This document shows, in pieces, positions 48,513 through 56,918 of a stretch of DNA of 63,094 nucleotides. The notes beneath the pieces are model-generated. The model saw only the letters and a program-made list of their open reading frames with translations. It made no database searches and was not told where the DNA came from. The position numbers were made by a program, and so were the translations under genes. Position 1 is the stretch's first letter. The number at the start of each line of letters is the position of its first letter. Origin of the DNA: Rubrivivax sp. (lineage in GTDB: Bacteria; Pseudomonadota; Gammaproteobacteria; Burkholderiales; Burkholderiaceae_C); the NCBI GenBank assembly GCA_018780805.1, contig JADMJD010000051.1:1-63094 (forward strand), in the 5' to 3' direction.

Positions 48513-48968
48513 GGGGTGTTCTCCGTCAAAGGTGCGGCCTGAGCCTAGCACGCATGATTCACGCCACATGACCCTGCCGCGCCTGCCTGAATGGTCCGCT
48601 GCACAAGCGTGGTGCCGAACATGCTGGAAGACCACCCGGCATCGCTGTTCAGCGCGGCCCGCAATGAAGTTCTAGGGGGGCGCCTGGGCACAGGATTCAG
48701 GGCTCGATGCACCACCTCGGTTCTGAGCTGTCAGGGCTGATGCAAGGGGTCCCGCAGATGCTTCAACCCACGAGAGTGGAGGTTGCCGATCAACGCGCTG
48801 TTCTGCTACGCTCATTCAATTCATGGGCCGTACCCACTACAGCCCGCCCGGAACAGCTGGCCCTCTCGCGGTGATGAGCCCAGGTTCCGACACCGCGTTC
48901 ATGCAGCGCGCTGGCGAGTGGTGGTGTTGCGGCATCTGACGGATCACCAAGCCATACAGGGGGCCGAT
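48513..48968. promoter_or_regulatory. 456-bp divergent intergenic region, no gene seen
   Basis: This stretch separates the minus-strand lipoprotein esterase from the plus-strand propeller gene and should hold both promoters. Short reading frames here lack a ribosome-binding site and a protein-like composition. No clear -35/-10 pair or sigma-54 site was found. An in-frame extension of the propeller gene reaches 48783 but reads as non-coding. Confidence 0.45.
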
Positions 48969-50285
48969 GTGCTGAACGTAATTGCCAAAGGACTTGCCAC
49001 CATTGCACTGGTGCAGGCTGCGTTGTTGGGGGCAGTGATGTCTTCTTCCGCATCTGCGCAGGGGTTGCCCAGAGAAGTCCAGGTCGGCACCAGGACCATC
49101 ATCGATTTTGAGTTCGACTGGGGTCGTGATGGCGTGCATTGCCCGGCTTGCAACTACGGGGCAGGCAACTCGCGCCTGGCGTTCACTGACGAATTCGGCC
49201 AGGTCTGGGTTGGGTACATCGATCCCACCAACGGTTACTTCTACCCGACAGACGGGCAAGCCGTGCTGGTTGACACGAAGAGTGTGACGGCACAGAAGAT
49301 CGGCAACGGGCCGGAGTGGATGGTCTCTCAGCGCGGCTCGGAACTGGTCTACACCCGCTGGACGGACAAGCGGCCCCAGACCTTCAACAACATCTCATTG
49401 GGCCACGCCTACATGGGCGCCGGGGGATGGATCGCCGGGTCGATCCCCGACAGCAAGGGCTACGTGCTGCCCGTCGGTTCGCTGAACCTCGACGACAGCG
49501 TGCCGATGATCAACTACCAGAATTTTTCGACGCGAAAGACCGACACCTATTACCGTGTGATGGCCCAGGACACGGCGCAGTTCAAGATCGACATCGGCAG
49601 CAGCCAGCCGGGTGTCACACGCCGTTGGGTACCTGGCACGCACAAGATCATCATGACCTTCCAAGTGGAGTCGCCGGAGTCCGATACCGGTCCGCAGCGG
49701 GTCTTCCGCCAGGTCTTCCTGTACTCCCCGAACACCGACACCCTTGAGCAACTGACCTTTGATCCCGAGAACAAGTACTGGGCCTTCATGTGGCAGGCCC
49801 CCGAGTACAACAACGAATACCTGTTCTTCGTGATGGTCGGTGGCCGGGAGCTCCACATTTACCGTCGATTGAAGCAGGACGATGGCACCTTTGCCTGGAC
49901 GGTCATCAACAAGATCTCCATGCCGAAAGACAACCCGTTCATCGTGTCGCCTGAGCCCATGGTCTACAACGGCAAGTCCTGGATCTACTTCACCGTGTCG
50001 CCTAAGCGCGGCGGGCACAACATCTCGGCCGCCAGTCAGGTGGCGATCACCGGCATCGTTCCCGGTGAATCGGAGGTGCGTGTGCTGACCGCTGATGCCG
50101 AAGGGCAAACCCGGGCGCGGCGCGATCCTGAGCACTTCATCACCGCCAACGGCCCTTACATCTACTACAACCGTTATGTGCCGCGTGCCGACGGCCAAGC
50201 CGTCAGTGAAGGGGTCTTCCGCATCGACACCGGGCTCGGGGTGCCTCAAGCGCAAATGGCCCCTGCGGCCCCAGCGCGACGATGA
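48969..50285 (+). CDS. Secreted propeller-like protein, paralog of 52988-54202
   Basis: The GTG start at 48969, preceded by AGGGGG at 48958, gives a Sec signal (GLATIALVQAALLGAVMSSSASAQG) and a 438-residue product; the frame is open upstream but lacks protein character. Strand-rich repeats follow (EFGQVWVGYIDPTNG, EWMVSQRGSELVYTRW, MWQAPEYNNEYLFFVMVGG, ANGPYIYYNRYVPRADG). The MWQAPE(Y/F)NN...FF(V)..V...EL..YR stretch is shared with the protein at 52988-54202. No catalytic motif is recognised. It is periplasmic or secreted, and the next hydrolase gene starts ~100 bp downstream. Confidence 0.7.
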   Translation: MLNVIAKGLATIALVQAALLGAVMSSSASAQGLPREVQVGTRTIIDFEFDWGRDGVHCPACNYGAGNSRLAFTDEFGQVWVGYIDPTNGYFYPTDGQAVLVDTKSVTAQKIGNGPEWMVSQRGSELVYTRWTDKRPQTFNNISLGHAYMGAGGWIAGSIPDSKGYVLPVGSLNLDDSVPMINYQNFSTRKTDTYYRVMAQDTAQFKIDIGSSQPGVTRRWVPGTHKIIMTFQVESPESDTGPQRVFRQVFLYSPNTDTLEQLTFDPENKYWAFMWQAPEYNNEYLFFVMVGGRELHIYRRLKQDDGTFAWTVINKISMPKDNPFIVSPEPMVYNGKSWIYFTVSPKRGGHNISAASQVAITGIVPGESEVRVLTADAEGQTRARRDPEHFITANGPYIYYNRYVPRADGQAVSEGVFRIDTGLGVPQAQMAPAAPARR

Positions 50286-50386
50286 CGGCGGTGAGCGGCA
50301 TGGTCTTCAAGCCGCTCACCGCATCGCCGCTGCTGCGGCAGACCCGGTGCCCATGGAACAACTGCTTTTCCACTGAGATCTTTGCC

Positions 50387-51487
50387 ATGCGTCGCTTGTT
50401 GCCTGTTCTCGCACTGTTGACGGTCCTGCCTGGGCTCTCACAGGCCCAGCCCTATGATTTCCGGCCTGTCAGCCAACACATCAACACCTTTGTCGGGGCT
50501 GACGCCGAAGACTTGCTGGAAGGCGCGTCGATGATCGTGATCCAGAACGGTCAGGCCATCTACAAGAAGAGCTTTGGCAGTTATGAGCGCATCGCACCCC
50601 AGGTGCCGATCGCTTCGGCCAGCAAGTGGTTGTCGGCCCTGGTGCTGCAGCGTCTGGTGGAGGCCGGCAAGATGCGTTGGACCGACACCATCTCTGACTA
50701 CTACGGCACCGACTACCCGAACGCAACGCCGATGAAGGGCAGGATCACGCTGGGCCAGATGTTCAGCCACACCGCCGGCATGAGCGTCGAGGTCCCCACC
50801 TGCCTCACGCCGCTGTACAAGGACATGGCGCTGGACGACTGTGCCAAGACCATCCTCAGCAAGCAGTTGAGCTGGCAGCCGGGCACGCAGTTCGCCTATG
50901 GCGAGGGCTCGATGCAGGTCGCTGGGGCCATGGCACAGCGTGCAACCGGCATGACGTGGGCGCAATTGGTGGCAGCTGAACTGACCGGCCCTTTGGCGCT
51001 GGGCCGCACAGACTTCGGCCTGAACAAAAACGGCACGCCGTTCGCGAACCCGATCATTGCCGGCGGTGCACGCTCGACGATGATGGACTATGCCAACGTC
51101 GTCCAGATGGTGCTGCAGAAGGGCATGTTCAGGGGCAAGCAGTACCTGAGCCCGGAGAGCATCGCCGAGATGCAGCTTGACCAGACGCTCGGAGCCCCCG
51201 CCATTCCAGACGCAGACCCTTACCCGGAAGCCTTTGGTTACGGCTACGGCGAATGGCGCAATGCCGTTGATTGCAACGGGGTTGCCATCGAAATTTCCAG
51301 CACCGGGATCTTTGGGACCTCACCCTGGGTGAACTACCAGCACGGCATCGCTGCCGTCTTTTTTGCCTACAGGCAGTTGCCGGGCGGCAGTGTGATGCGG
51401 GACAACATCACGCAGCTGTGGGGTTTGGTCGCCGACGCCATCGGTGCCCCCCCGACCTGTCCAGGCTCGGGCGCGACCGGCAACTGA
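50387..51487 (+). CDS. Secreted beta-lactamase-family serine hydrolase (class C/EstB-like)
   Basis: The 366-residue protein has a Sec signal (LLPVLALLTVLPGLSQAQ). The SxxK nucleophile lies in VPIASASKWLSALVL and the second motif is YGEGSMQVAGAMA, where the YxN asparagine is replaced by Gly or shifted. The C-terminal GIFGTSPWVNY takes the place of a KTG box. HTAGMS and the overall layout follow the S12 esterase/beta-lactamase family. An ATG at 50282 that overlaps the previous stop would add 35 residues, but 50387 gives the signal peptide. It abuts the next convergent gene (stop codons touch as TGATCA). Confidence 0.82.
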   Translation: MRRLLPVLALLTVLPGLSQAQPYDFRPVSQHINTFVGADAEDLLEGASMIVIQNGQAIYKKSFGSYERIAPQVPIASASKWLSALVLQRLVEAGKMRWTDTISDYYGTDYPNATPMKGRITLGQMFSHTAGMSVEVPTCLTPLYKDMALDDCAKTILSKQLSWQPGTQFAYGEGSMQVAGAMAQRATGMTWAQLVAAELTGPLALGRTDFGLNKNGTPFANPIIAGGARSTMMDYANVVQMVLQKGMFRGKQYLSPESIAEMQLDQTLGAPAIPDADPYPEAFGYGYGEWRNAVDCNGVAIEISSTGIFGTSPWVNYQHGIAAVFFAYRQLPGGSVMRDNITQLWGLVADAIGAPPTCPGSGATGN

Positions 51488-52870
51488 TCAGCGTCGTTTG
51501 CCCACCATCACTTGGTGGCGGACGACCTCGTTCAACGCAGGTCTCACCCCTGTGCGGGGCTCGACATAGCTGCGGCCCCAAAGCGTAAATGCGGCACCCG
51601 GCGGTAGCCCGACGGGATTGTCCGCTGTGGGTGCCGGGATGTTGATGCAGTATTTCAGGCCGTTGCAGTCGTACGAGACGGCGTACGCATAGAGCTTGCT
51701 GAATTGCTTCACGCGCGGATCGTTGGGTTGTTTCACCCCAGCGTGGTACAGCGCGCTCCTGGACGTCATCTGCGGGTCTTCGATGGAGACGATCCCGGTT
51801 GTCTTGACCGGGTCCACCACCGAATGGTTGGTGTACACGGCCTTGCCTGTCTTCTGGTGGTTGACACCAGCGATGATGACGATGTCCTTCAGGTTGCCGA
51901 CGGTCAGATCCCGGCTCAGATCCTGGGAGTAGAGCGCATCGTGGTTGTCGCCACCGATGCAATCCACGTCATCGGCCAGACACTCCCAACCGAGCCGCTT
52001 CGAGTACGCCACCAGTTGGTCCTTGAAGGTGAAGGAACTGGCATGGTTGGCCTTGATGTTGGCCACCAGCGTGTCCAGCGCCGCCGCGAGTGCTGTGTCT
52101 TCAGACACGCCCGTCGTCTCGCTCGCATAGCCGATGATGGGCGCAGGTGCGACCAAGGGCGGGTTGGCTGGGCGTACCTTGACGACGTAGAACGGCTTGT
52201 CTGCCATGTACATGCTGAAATCGGCCGGCACGGTGGGCAGTGCCATCCGCATCAACAGCGTGAAGGTGTCGGCCATTTCCCCGTCGCCCATGAAAAGCGG
52301 CAATCCCACCGGCAACGGAATGAAATTGACCTTTGACTCGGGGATCCCTTGCTGGGCCAGCAGCACCTGGACGCTGGCCAATGTGTTCATGTCGGCGGCC
52401 CACACCAGCACGGCGTACTGGTCGAAGGGTGCTGTCCCTGGCCTGGCCGCCTGCAGGGTGGAAAACTTCAAGTGGTTCAGTGTGTCGCTCAGGCTGGCAA
52501 ACACAAACGGCTTGCTGCTGATAGCGCGGTCATACAGGTACTGCGTGAACCCGAAGTAGCGTACTTCTGGCGGGGTGCGCATGAACACCACCACGGCGTC
52601 GCTCGGGTCCAGCTTGGTGCTCATGGCGCCACCGAAATCCGGGTATCCGTAGGGACTGGAAGGGTTGGATCCGTAGCAGGTGCTGCCGTTGGTGAAGCAG
52701 TCGATGATGTCCAGGTACGACCAAGTGCCGGGCTCCAGTCGCCAGTCGGCCGGGAGCGCGGCGACAAAATTGTCTCCCATCAACTGGACCCGCGGGTCGC
52801 TGGCGGATGAAGCGCTTCCGCACACCAAGCTGAAGCAACATGCAATGAGTACGCGGCAGGTCTTGGACAT
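51488..52870 (-). CDS. Secreted protein of unknown family
   Basis: The 460-residue protein is not recognised. It has a Sec signal peptide (MSKTCRVLIACCFSLVCGSASSAS) and is otherwise soluble, with paired cysteines (CFTNGSTC; CLADDVDC; CNGLKYC) that suggest disulfides. The composition is rich in aromatic and small residues, like a secreted beta-rich enzyme or binding protein. The ATG at 52870 is preferred to the one at 52876, because AGGA lies six bases before it. It follows the propeller gene on the same strand by about 117 bp and may be its operon partner. Confidence 0.65.
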   Translation of the reverse strand: MSKTCRVLIACCFSLVCGSASSASDPRVQLMGDNFVAALPADWRLEPGTWSYLDIIDCFTNGSTCYGSNPSSPYGYPDFGGAMSTKLDPSDAVVVFMRTPPEVRYFGFTQYLYDRAISSKPFVFASLSDTLNHLKFSTLQAARPGTAPFDQYAVLVWAADMNTLASVQVLLAQQGIPESKVNFIPLPVGLPLFMGDGEMADTFTLLMRMALPTVPADFSMYMADKPFYVVKVRPANPPLVAPAPIIGYASETTGVSEDTALAAALDTLVANIKANHASSFTFKDQLVAYSKRLGWECLADDVDCIGGDNHDALYSQDLSRDLTVGNLKDIVIIAGVNHQKTGKAVYTNHSVVDPVKTTGIVSIEDPQMTSRSALYHAGVKQPNDPRVKQFSKLYAYAVSYDCNGLKYCINIPAPTADNPVGLPPGAAFTLWGRSYVEPRTGVRPALNEVVRHQVMVGKRR

Positions 52871-52987
52871 GGGCATTCCTGTGGGCAGTGCAGTCGGGTA
52901 TCAGTGTCGTCTGCCGACTCGGATGGGGCGACGGCCCGTTGCTGCGGTGCGCGTTGAGTTGTCCGTTGCCGCCCCACCTGCGAAGGT

Positions 52988-54202
52988 TCACTGCGCCGGC
53001 GGGAGACCTGTGTAAGCGCGATAGATCCCGTCGGAACATGGACTGCAGTCCCCCACTTGCAGCCGGTGGAAGTAGACATAGGGACCGTCATCCGTCACGA
53101 ATACCTCCGCGTCGATGCGCCCACGGCGCGGTGTGTCGGGCGTCAACTGCCGCAGCATGGGCCTTGACGGGTCAATGTTCGCCATGAACAGAACGCTGGG
53201 AATGACATTCGGCGGCGTGGTGGCTTGGAAGTACACGTACGACTTGCCGTTGTGCGTGAACGGCTCAGGCGAGCCGATGATGCCGCCCAGAGGCGTGCGG
53301 ATCGTGCGAATGAGTTCCCACGGACCCTGGCCGTCAGCCGACGCGGGGGGTTGGCGATACACCTGCAACTCAACGTCATTGACGACGACGAAGAAGACGT
53401 TGGCGTTGTTGAATTCCGGGGCTTGCCACATCCACGGGCCAGCCCCGCCGATCGCCACGCCTGCGATGTCGGTGATCTGCTGGGTCGTGCCGGTGTCGAG
53501 CGTGTGGAGCATCACCTGTGGCACGCCGTTGACGGGTGCCCGGAAGACGGCCGCCCTTGAGCCTTGTACAAAGCGCAAGGGGCCTTGCGACGGGAGAAAC
53601 TCGCTCACCAGCGTCTCGCTGGAGGCGTCGAGCAGGTTTCGCCAGTAATGGTTGCCAACCGCATCGATATAGCCGATTCGGGGGGTCGGGTCACCAGGGT
53701 CATGGCTCGCATAGGGTGTGTTGCGCGGTGACTCCGGGGAGAGGATCCAGTTGGACCAGGCGCCTGTCTTGCCCTCCGTCGCGAGCGCCAAGCGGGCGTT
53801 CTCCAAGGTATGGGGCATGCCCTGCGGGAACTTCGTGTAGACGATGTGATCCCCCGCTGCGGTGGAGACCCACTCCGCACCATTTGTCAGGAGGGTTGGC
53901 ACATCGGCGGAAGTGAAAGCGTCCCCGTCTACCAACAGGCCCTTGCCGTTCCGCGGCTCGAACAACCCGGTCGTGCGGTTGACATTCGCCAGCCAGAGCT
54001 TGCCACGCCTGTCGGCCCACACGACCTGTCCACGCGCCTGGTTGAACTCGGGGTCCACCAGGTCGGGCTGCTGCGTGACAAGCGATTCGTTCGGCGTGAA
54101 CTGCGCCCAGGACGTCGGCACTGCAAAAAGCGTCGCGACGACCGCGCAAGCGGACAGCCGACGGCACTTGGCCATCTGCGCAGAAAGAATTGTGTTGTCC
54201 AA
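52988..54202 (-). CDS. Secreted propeller-like protein, paralog of 48969-50285
   Basis: The product has a Sec signal (LSACAVVATLFAVPTSWAQ) and about 404 residues. A TTG at 54202 is preferred as start because GGAGG lies nine bases before it; an ATG at 54175 gives a shorter N-terminus and lacks a ribosome-binding site. Strand repeats such as KLWLANVNRTTGLFEPRNG, EWVSTAAGDHIVYTKF, MWQAPEFNNANVFFVVV and DGPYVYFHRLQVGDC match the order of the other propeller-like protein. A short CSPC near the C-terminus is unique to this copy. Its function is unknown. Confidence 0.7.
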   Translation of the reverse strand: MDNTILSAQMAKCRRLSACAVVATLFAVPTSWAQFTPNESLVTQQPDLVDPEFNQARGQVVWADRRGKLWLANVNRTTGLFEPRNGKGLLVDGDAFTSADVPTLLTNGAEWVSTAAGDHIVYTKFPQGMPHTLENARLALATEGKTGAWSNWILSPESPRNTPYASHDPGDPTPRIGYIDAVGNHYWRNLLDASSETLVSEFLPSQGPLRFVQGSRAAVFRAPVNGVPQVMLHTLDTGTTQQITDIAGVAIGGAGPWMWQAPEFNNANVFFVVVNDVELQVYRQPPASADGQGPWELIRTIRTPLGGIIGSPEPFTHNGKSYVYFQATTPPNVIPSVLFMANIDPSRPMLRQLTPDTPRRGRIDAEVFVTDDGPYVYFHRLQVGDCSPCSDGIYRAYTGLPPAQ

Positions 54203-54852
54203 GACGTTTACCCTCCATTTGGACACCGTGAGCCGGTGTCCCATTTCCGTTGGTTCATGGAATCAGTCGTGCATGCCCATTCGGCACTCCGGTGACGGAG
54301 GTGCCGCGACAAGAGCAGACCGAAGATCGAATGTCTGGTGACGGTGTGCGCGGGCGCGTGCCCACCGGACAACGCCGCGGTGACCTGCGTCGACCAGCAC
54401 AAAAAACCGGAGGCAGGGGCTTGTGCGTGTTCGGCCGCTTCTGCCAATCGTTCTCTGCCAGTCGTCCTCCGCCCATCGTCCTCTGAAAATCGTCCTCTGA
54501 ATGTTGCATGGGGCCTCCTCGTGCCTGCTGCGTCTCATCGCCACGGCACGGTGACCAACGCAAGTTTGAGGCCTGTTCGCGGCGAAAAAATGCTCGACGT
54601 CTGTGCGACACCAAGCTCCGCAATCTCCAAAGGGTAACCAAGCGTTCTTGACACGGCAAGGTCAGATCAATTCGTACCCCCTGCATCCAAGGGGGTGGCG
54701 CAGTGGCAGGCCGATGCGCCACCCGATCTCGGTGGGCACGGGCATCCTCGCGGCGTGCACTATGGCCTGGGGGCTTGGTGCGCATGCCGGTTCCATCGGC
54801 GAGAATAGAGCGGTGCTGCGGGCATCCGCGCAAGCCCTGCTGGAGAATGTGT
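54203..54852. other. 650-bp intergenic region with tandem short repeats
   Basis: No supported gene lies here; reading frames on both strands lack protein character. It separates the divergent propeller gene (minus) and BNR-propeller gene (plus), so it must hold two promoters. It contains four imperfect 14-15-bp tandem repeats (54446-54502, listed separately). A TTGACA at 54648-54653 has no good -10 partner. Confidence 0.5.
54446..54502 (+). repeat. Four tandem ~14-bp repeats
   Basis: Four imperfect direct copies are seen: AATCGTTCTCTGCC (54446-54459), AGTCGTCCTCCGCCC (54460-54474), ATCGTCCTCTGAAA (54475-54488) and ATCGTCCTCTGAAT (54489-54502). The shared core is (A)TCGTCCTCTG. They lie in the non-coding gap between divergent secreted-protein genes and could be iterated binding sites for a regulator, or a simple slippage product. 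Confidence 0.7.
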
Positions 54853-56085
54853 ATGAACCTGCTGTTGAACCCACTTCGCGACCATGTCCGCAGGCTGAGC
54901 CTCGCTGTACTGGTCATGGGGCTGTCGTCCGCTACGCTCGCTCAGGTTGTCACCGTGATCCCTTCGACACCGAGCAACATCTCCGGCACGGTTGAGCGGA
55001 TGATTTCCTACCGCAACCAGAACCACATGTGGCAGACGGCTGATGGGTTGACCCACGCGCTGGTCAACGTGGGCAACCAGCCCAACGGCACCAGTCTTCG
55101 CCTGCACACCTCGTTGGACAACGGGGTCAGCTGGGTCGGCAGCGTCGAGTTGCCCGTGACCGACTTCACCTCCACGTCCGACGGTTTCCTGCAGGGCAAC
55201 AACCTGTTTGTGACCTACTCGACCACGGCCGGTGGCGTGGCCTTCTCGCAGCTGCGTTACGACCCCGCCACCACCACGTGGACCCTGGGCGCGACCGAGA
55301 TCGCGTTCCAGTCCGACACCCTCAAGGCGAGCAACCCCACGGTGGCTCGGGATGCGCAGGGCCGGCATTGGGCAGCGTTCACCACCCAGGACGCAGACAA
55401 CAACGCCAACATCAAAATGGTGCTGCGGTCACCGGCCGCCCCAGGTTGGGTCGACACGGGCTTTGTCTTCGGTCCGACCGACAACCTGTCCATGGACAAT
55501 ACCGAGCGCGGTGCCCGTGTGGTCACGGTTGCCGGGGGTGTGGGACTGGTCTACACCGTCCGCCAGAACGTTTTCTGGGCCAAGCGCCAGAACAGCTGGC
55601 CGGTGACGCAGGCCTGGTCACGCTCGCAAGCTTACGCCGACCAGGGCGTCGACAACGACCCGTACGGCAGCCACTTCAGCGTGACCGTGGACGACCAGAA
55701 CAATGTGCACATGGCCATGGTCGACGGTGGCCAGATGTTGTACCTGCGGTTGGCGGCCGGCGCCCAGACCTGGACCCGCAAGTTCCTGACCGCACCCGTT
55801 CGCGCCGCCTACGTGCAGATCCTGACCTCCGGCAGCACCCTGATGCTGGTGGGCAACGACAAGAGCAGCGCCGTCGTGTTCCAGAGCACGAACGGCGGCA
55901 GCAGCTGGGCCAAGACACACCTGTTGCTGCACCCGCCTTCGGACGGCATCAGCAACTACGACAACCCGCGCATGGAACTGCCGGGCAACAACCCCGCGAG
56001 CCCGGTGCCGGTGCTGCAGCAGTACCGAGAGCGCAACATGCAACGCACGATTTCCTTCCGCGTGCCGGTCAAGACGGCGCCCTGA
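54853..56085 (+). CDS. Secreted BNR/Asp-box propeller protein (sialidase-like fold)
   Basis: The ATG at 54853 (GGAG just upstream) gives a Sec signal (LAVLVMGLSSATLAQ) and 410 residues. Asp-box-like motifs SLDNGVSW and STNGGSSW, plus blade-like repeats (DNNANIKMVL, DDQNNVHMAMVDGGQMLYLRL), suggest a sialidase-type beta-propeller. Catalytic residues of true sialidases (Arg triad, Tyr/Glu) are not evident. It may bind or degrade surface polymers. It lies among exported proteins and just before a PEP-CTERM gene; the role is unknown. Confidence 0.68.
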   Translation: MNLLLNPLRDHVRRLSLAVLVMGLSSATLAQVVTVIPSTPSNISGTVERMISYRNQNHMWQTADGLTHALVNVGNQPNGTSLRLHTSLDNGVSWVGSVELPVTDFTSTSDGFLQGNNLFVTYSTTAGGVAFSQLRYDPATTTWTLGATEIAFQSDTLKASNPTVARDAQGRHWAAFTTQDADNNANIKMVLRSPAAPGWVDTGFVFGPTDNLSMDNTERGARVVTVAGGVGLVYTVRQNVFWAKRQNSWPVTQAWSRSQAYADQGVDNDPYGSHFSVTVDDQNNVHMAMVDGGQMLYLRLAAGAQTWTRKFLTAPVRAAYVQILTSGSTLMLVGNDKSSAVVFQSTNGGSSWAKTHLLLHPPSDGISNYDNPRMELPGNNPASPVPVLQQYRERNMQRTISFRVPVKTAP

Positions 56086-56099
56086 CGCCGGTGCTGCGC

Positions 56100-56127
56100 T
56101 TGACAGGCCTCGGCCGCGGGGGAGAAT
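56100..56127 (+). promoter_or_regulatory. Sigma-70-type promoter for the PEP-CTERM gene
   Basis: A consensus -35 TTGACA (56100-56105) is followed after 16 bp by GAGAAT (56122-56127) as a -10 element. The spacing is one base short of the optimum. It lies 61 bp before the ATG at 56188. No sigma-54 match is seen here. Confidence 0.45.
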
Positions 56128-56187
56128 TCTGTTGAGTCTGGTCACGCGCAGGGCTGCGATCCGGCCCTGTGAACCTGGGGGTTTGTC

Positions 56188-56853
56188 ATGAGAATCCGTC
56201 ATTGCGCCGTCGCTCTGGTGCTCGGGTGCGTGAGTGCGGTGGCCGGTGCGCAGGTCTTGGCCGCCTCGGGCTTCAAGCAAGGCGACGAGAGCTGGAGCGT
56301 GCAAAACGGCGCCGGCAACTTCCTGTGGCTGGCCACGGGGGGTGACCCTGGCGGCTACATCCGGGCGCTCGAGATTCCGGAGCCCTCCAGTTTGTGGTTC
56401 TTCTCGGCGCCAGCTTCGTTCCTGGGCAACAAGGCCGCGGCCTATGGGGGCACGCTGTCGTTTTCGATGCGCAGCAACTGGTCGCCCCCGGAGATCACGG
56501 CACCACACGCCAGCGTGCAACTCTTGGGTGCCAACGGTGTGCTGCTGGCGCTGCAAGGTGATGTGCCACCAGCGCTGGACTGGACGCGGTTTTCCGTGTC
56601 CCTGGTCGCGGACGGCGACTGGAAACTGGGATCGGTCAACGGCAGCGCAGCCTCGGCCGCGGACATGCAAGCGGTGCTGTCGGATCTGCTGGCGCTCCGC
56701 ATCAATGGCGATTTTGGCCAGGGCGTCGAGGTTTCGGGTCTCGATTCGGTGGTGCTGAGCGCAGTGCCGGAACCGGCGGCCATGGCCTTGTTTCTGGCGG
56801 GCTTGGCGGTGGTCGTCGGCCGCGCACGATGCCGCGCAGGGCGCAGCGGGTAA
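56188..56853 (+). CDS. PEP-CTERM protein with laminin-B-like domain
   Basis: The 221-residue protein has a Sec signal (ALVLGCVSAVAGAQ) and a C-terminal PEP-CTERM sorting segment: VPEP, a hydrophobic stretch AAMALFLAGLAVVVG and a basic tail RARCRAGRSG. Exosortase (EpsH/XrtA type) would cleave and anchor it or export it with an exopolysaccharide. The body, with GGYIRA, FFSAPASFLGNKAAAYGG and TLSFSMRS, resembles the laminin B (domain IV) fold common in this class. No exosortase gene is in the window. Confidence 0.82.
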   Translation: MRIRHCAVALVLGCVSAVAGAQVLAASGFKQGDESWSVQNGAGNFLWLATGGDPGGYIRALEIPEPSSLWFFSAPASFLGNKAAAYGGTLSFSMRSNWSPPEITAPHASVQLLGANGVLLALQGDVPPALDWTRFSVSLVADGDWKLGSVNGSAASAADMQAVLSDLLALRINGDFGQGVEVSGLDSVVLSAVPEPAAMALFLAGLAVVVGRARCRAGRSG

Positions 56854-56883
56854 TTCCCCGCCGGGCCGGCGCAAAGCGGCTCC

Positions 56884-56910
56884 TAGAATGAGCGCAATAC
56901 ATTCAAGGAG
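56884..56910 (+). promoter_or_regulatory. Likely -10 element and ribosome-binding site for phaR
   Basis: TAGAAT at 56884-56889 resembles a -10 box; no good -35 is seen 16-18 bp upstream. AAGGAG at 56905-56910 lies eight bases before the ATG at 56919 and is the strongest Shine-Dalgarno sequence in this part, fixing the start. Confidence 0.4.
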
Positions 56911-56918
56911 TCTGCTGC

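Noticed and set aside
54255..54917. Minus-strand frame of 220 codons in the 54203-54852 gap
   Set aside because: Reads Arg/Ser/Pro-rich without domain, includes the tandem repeats and overlaps the BNR-propeller start; no ribosome-binding site.
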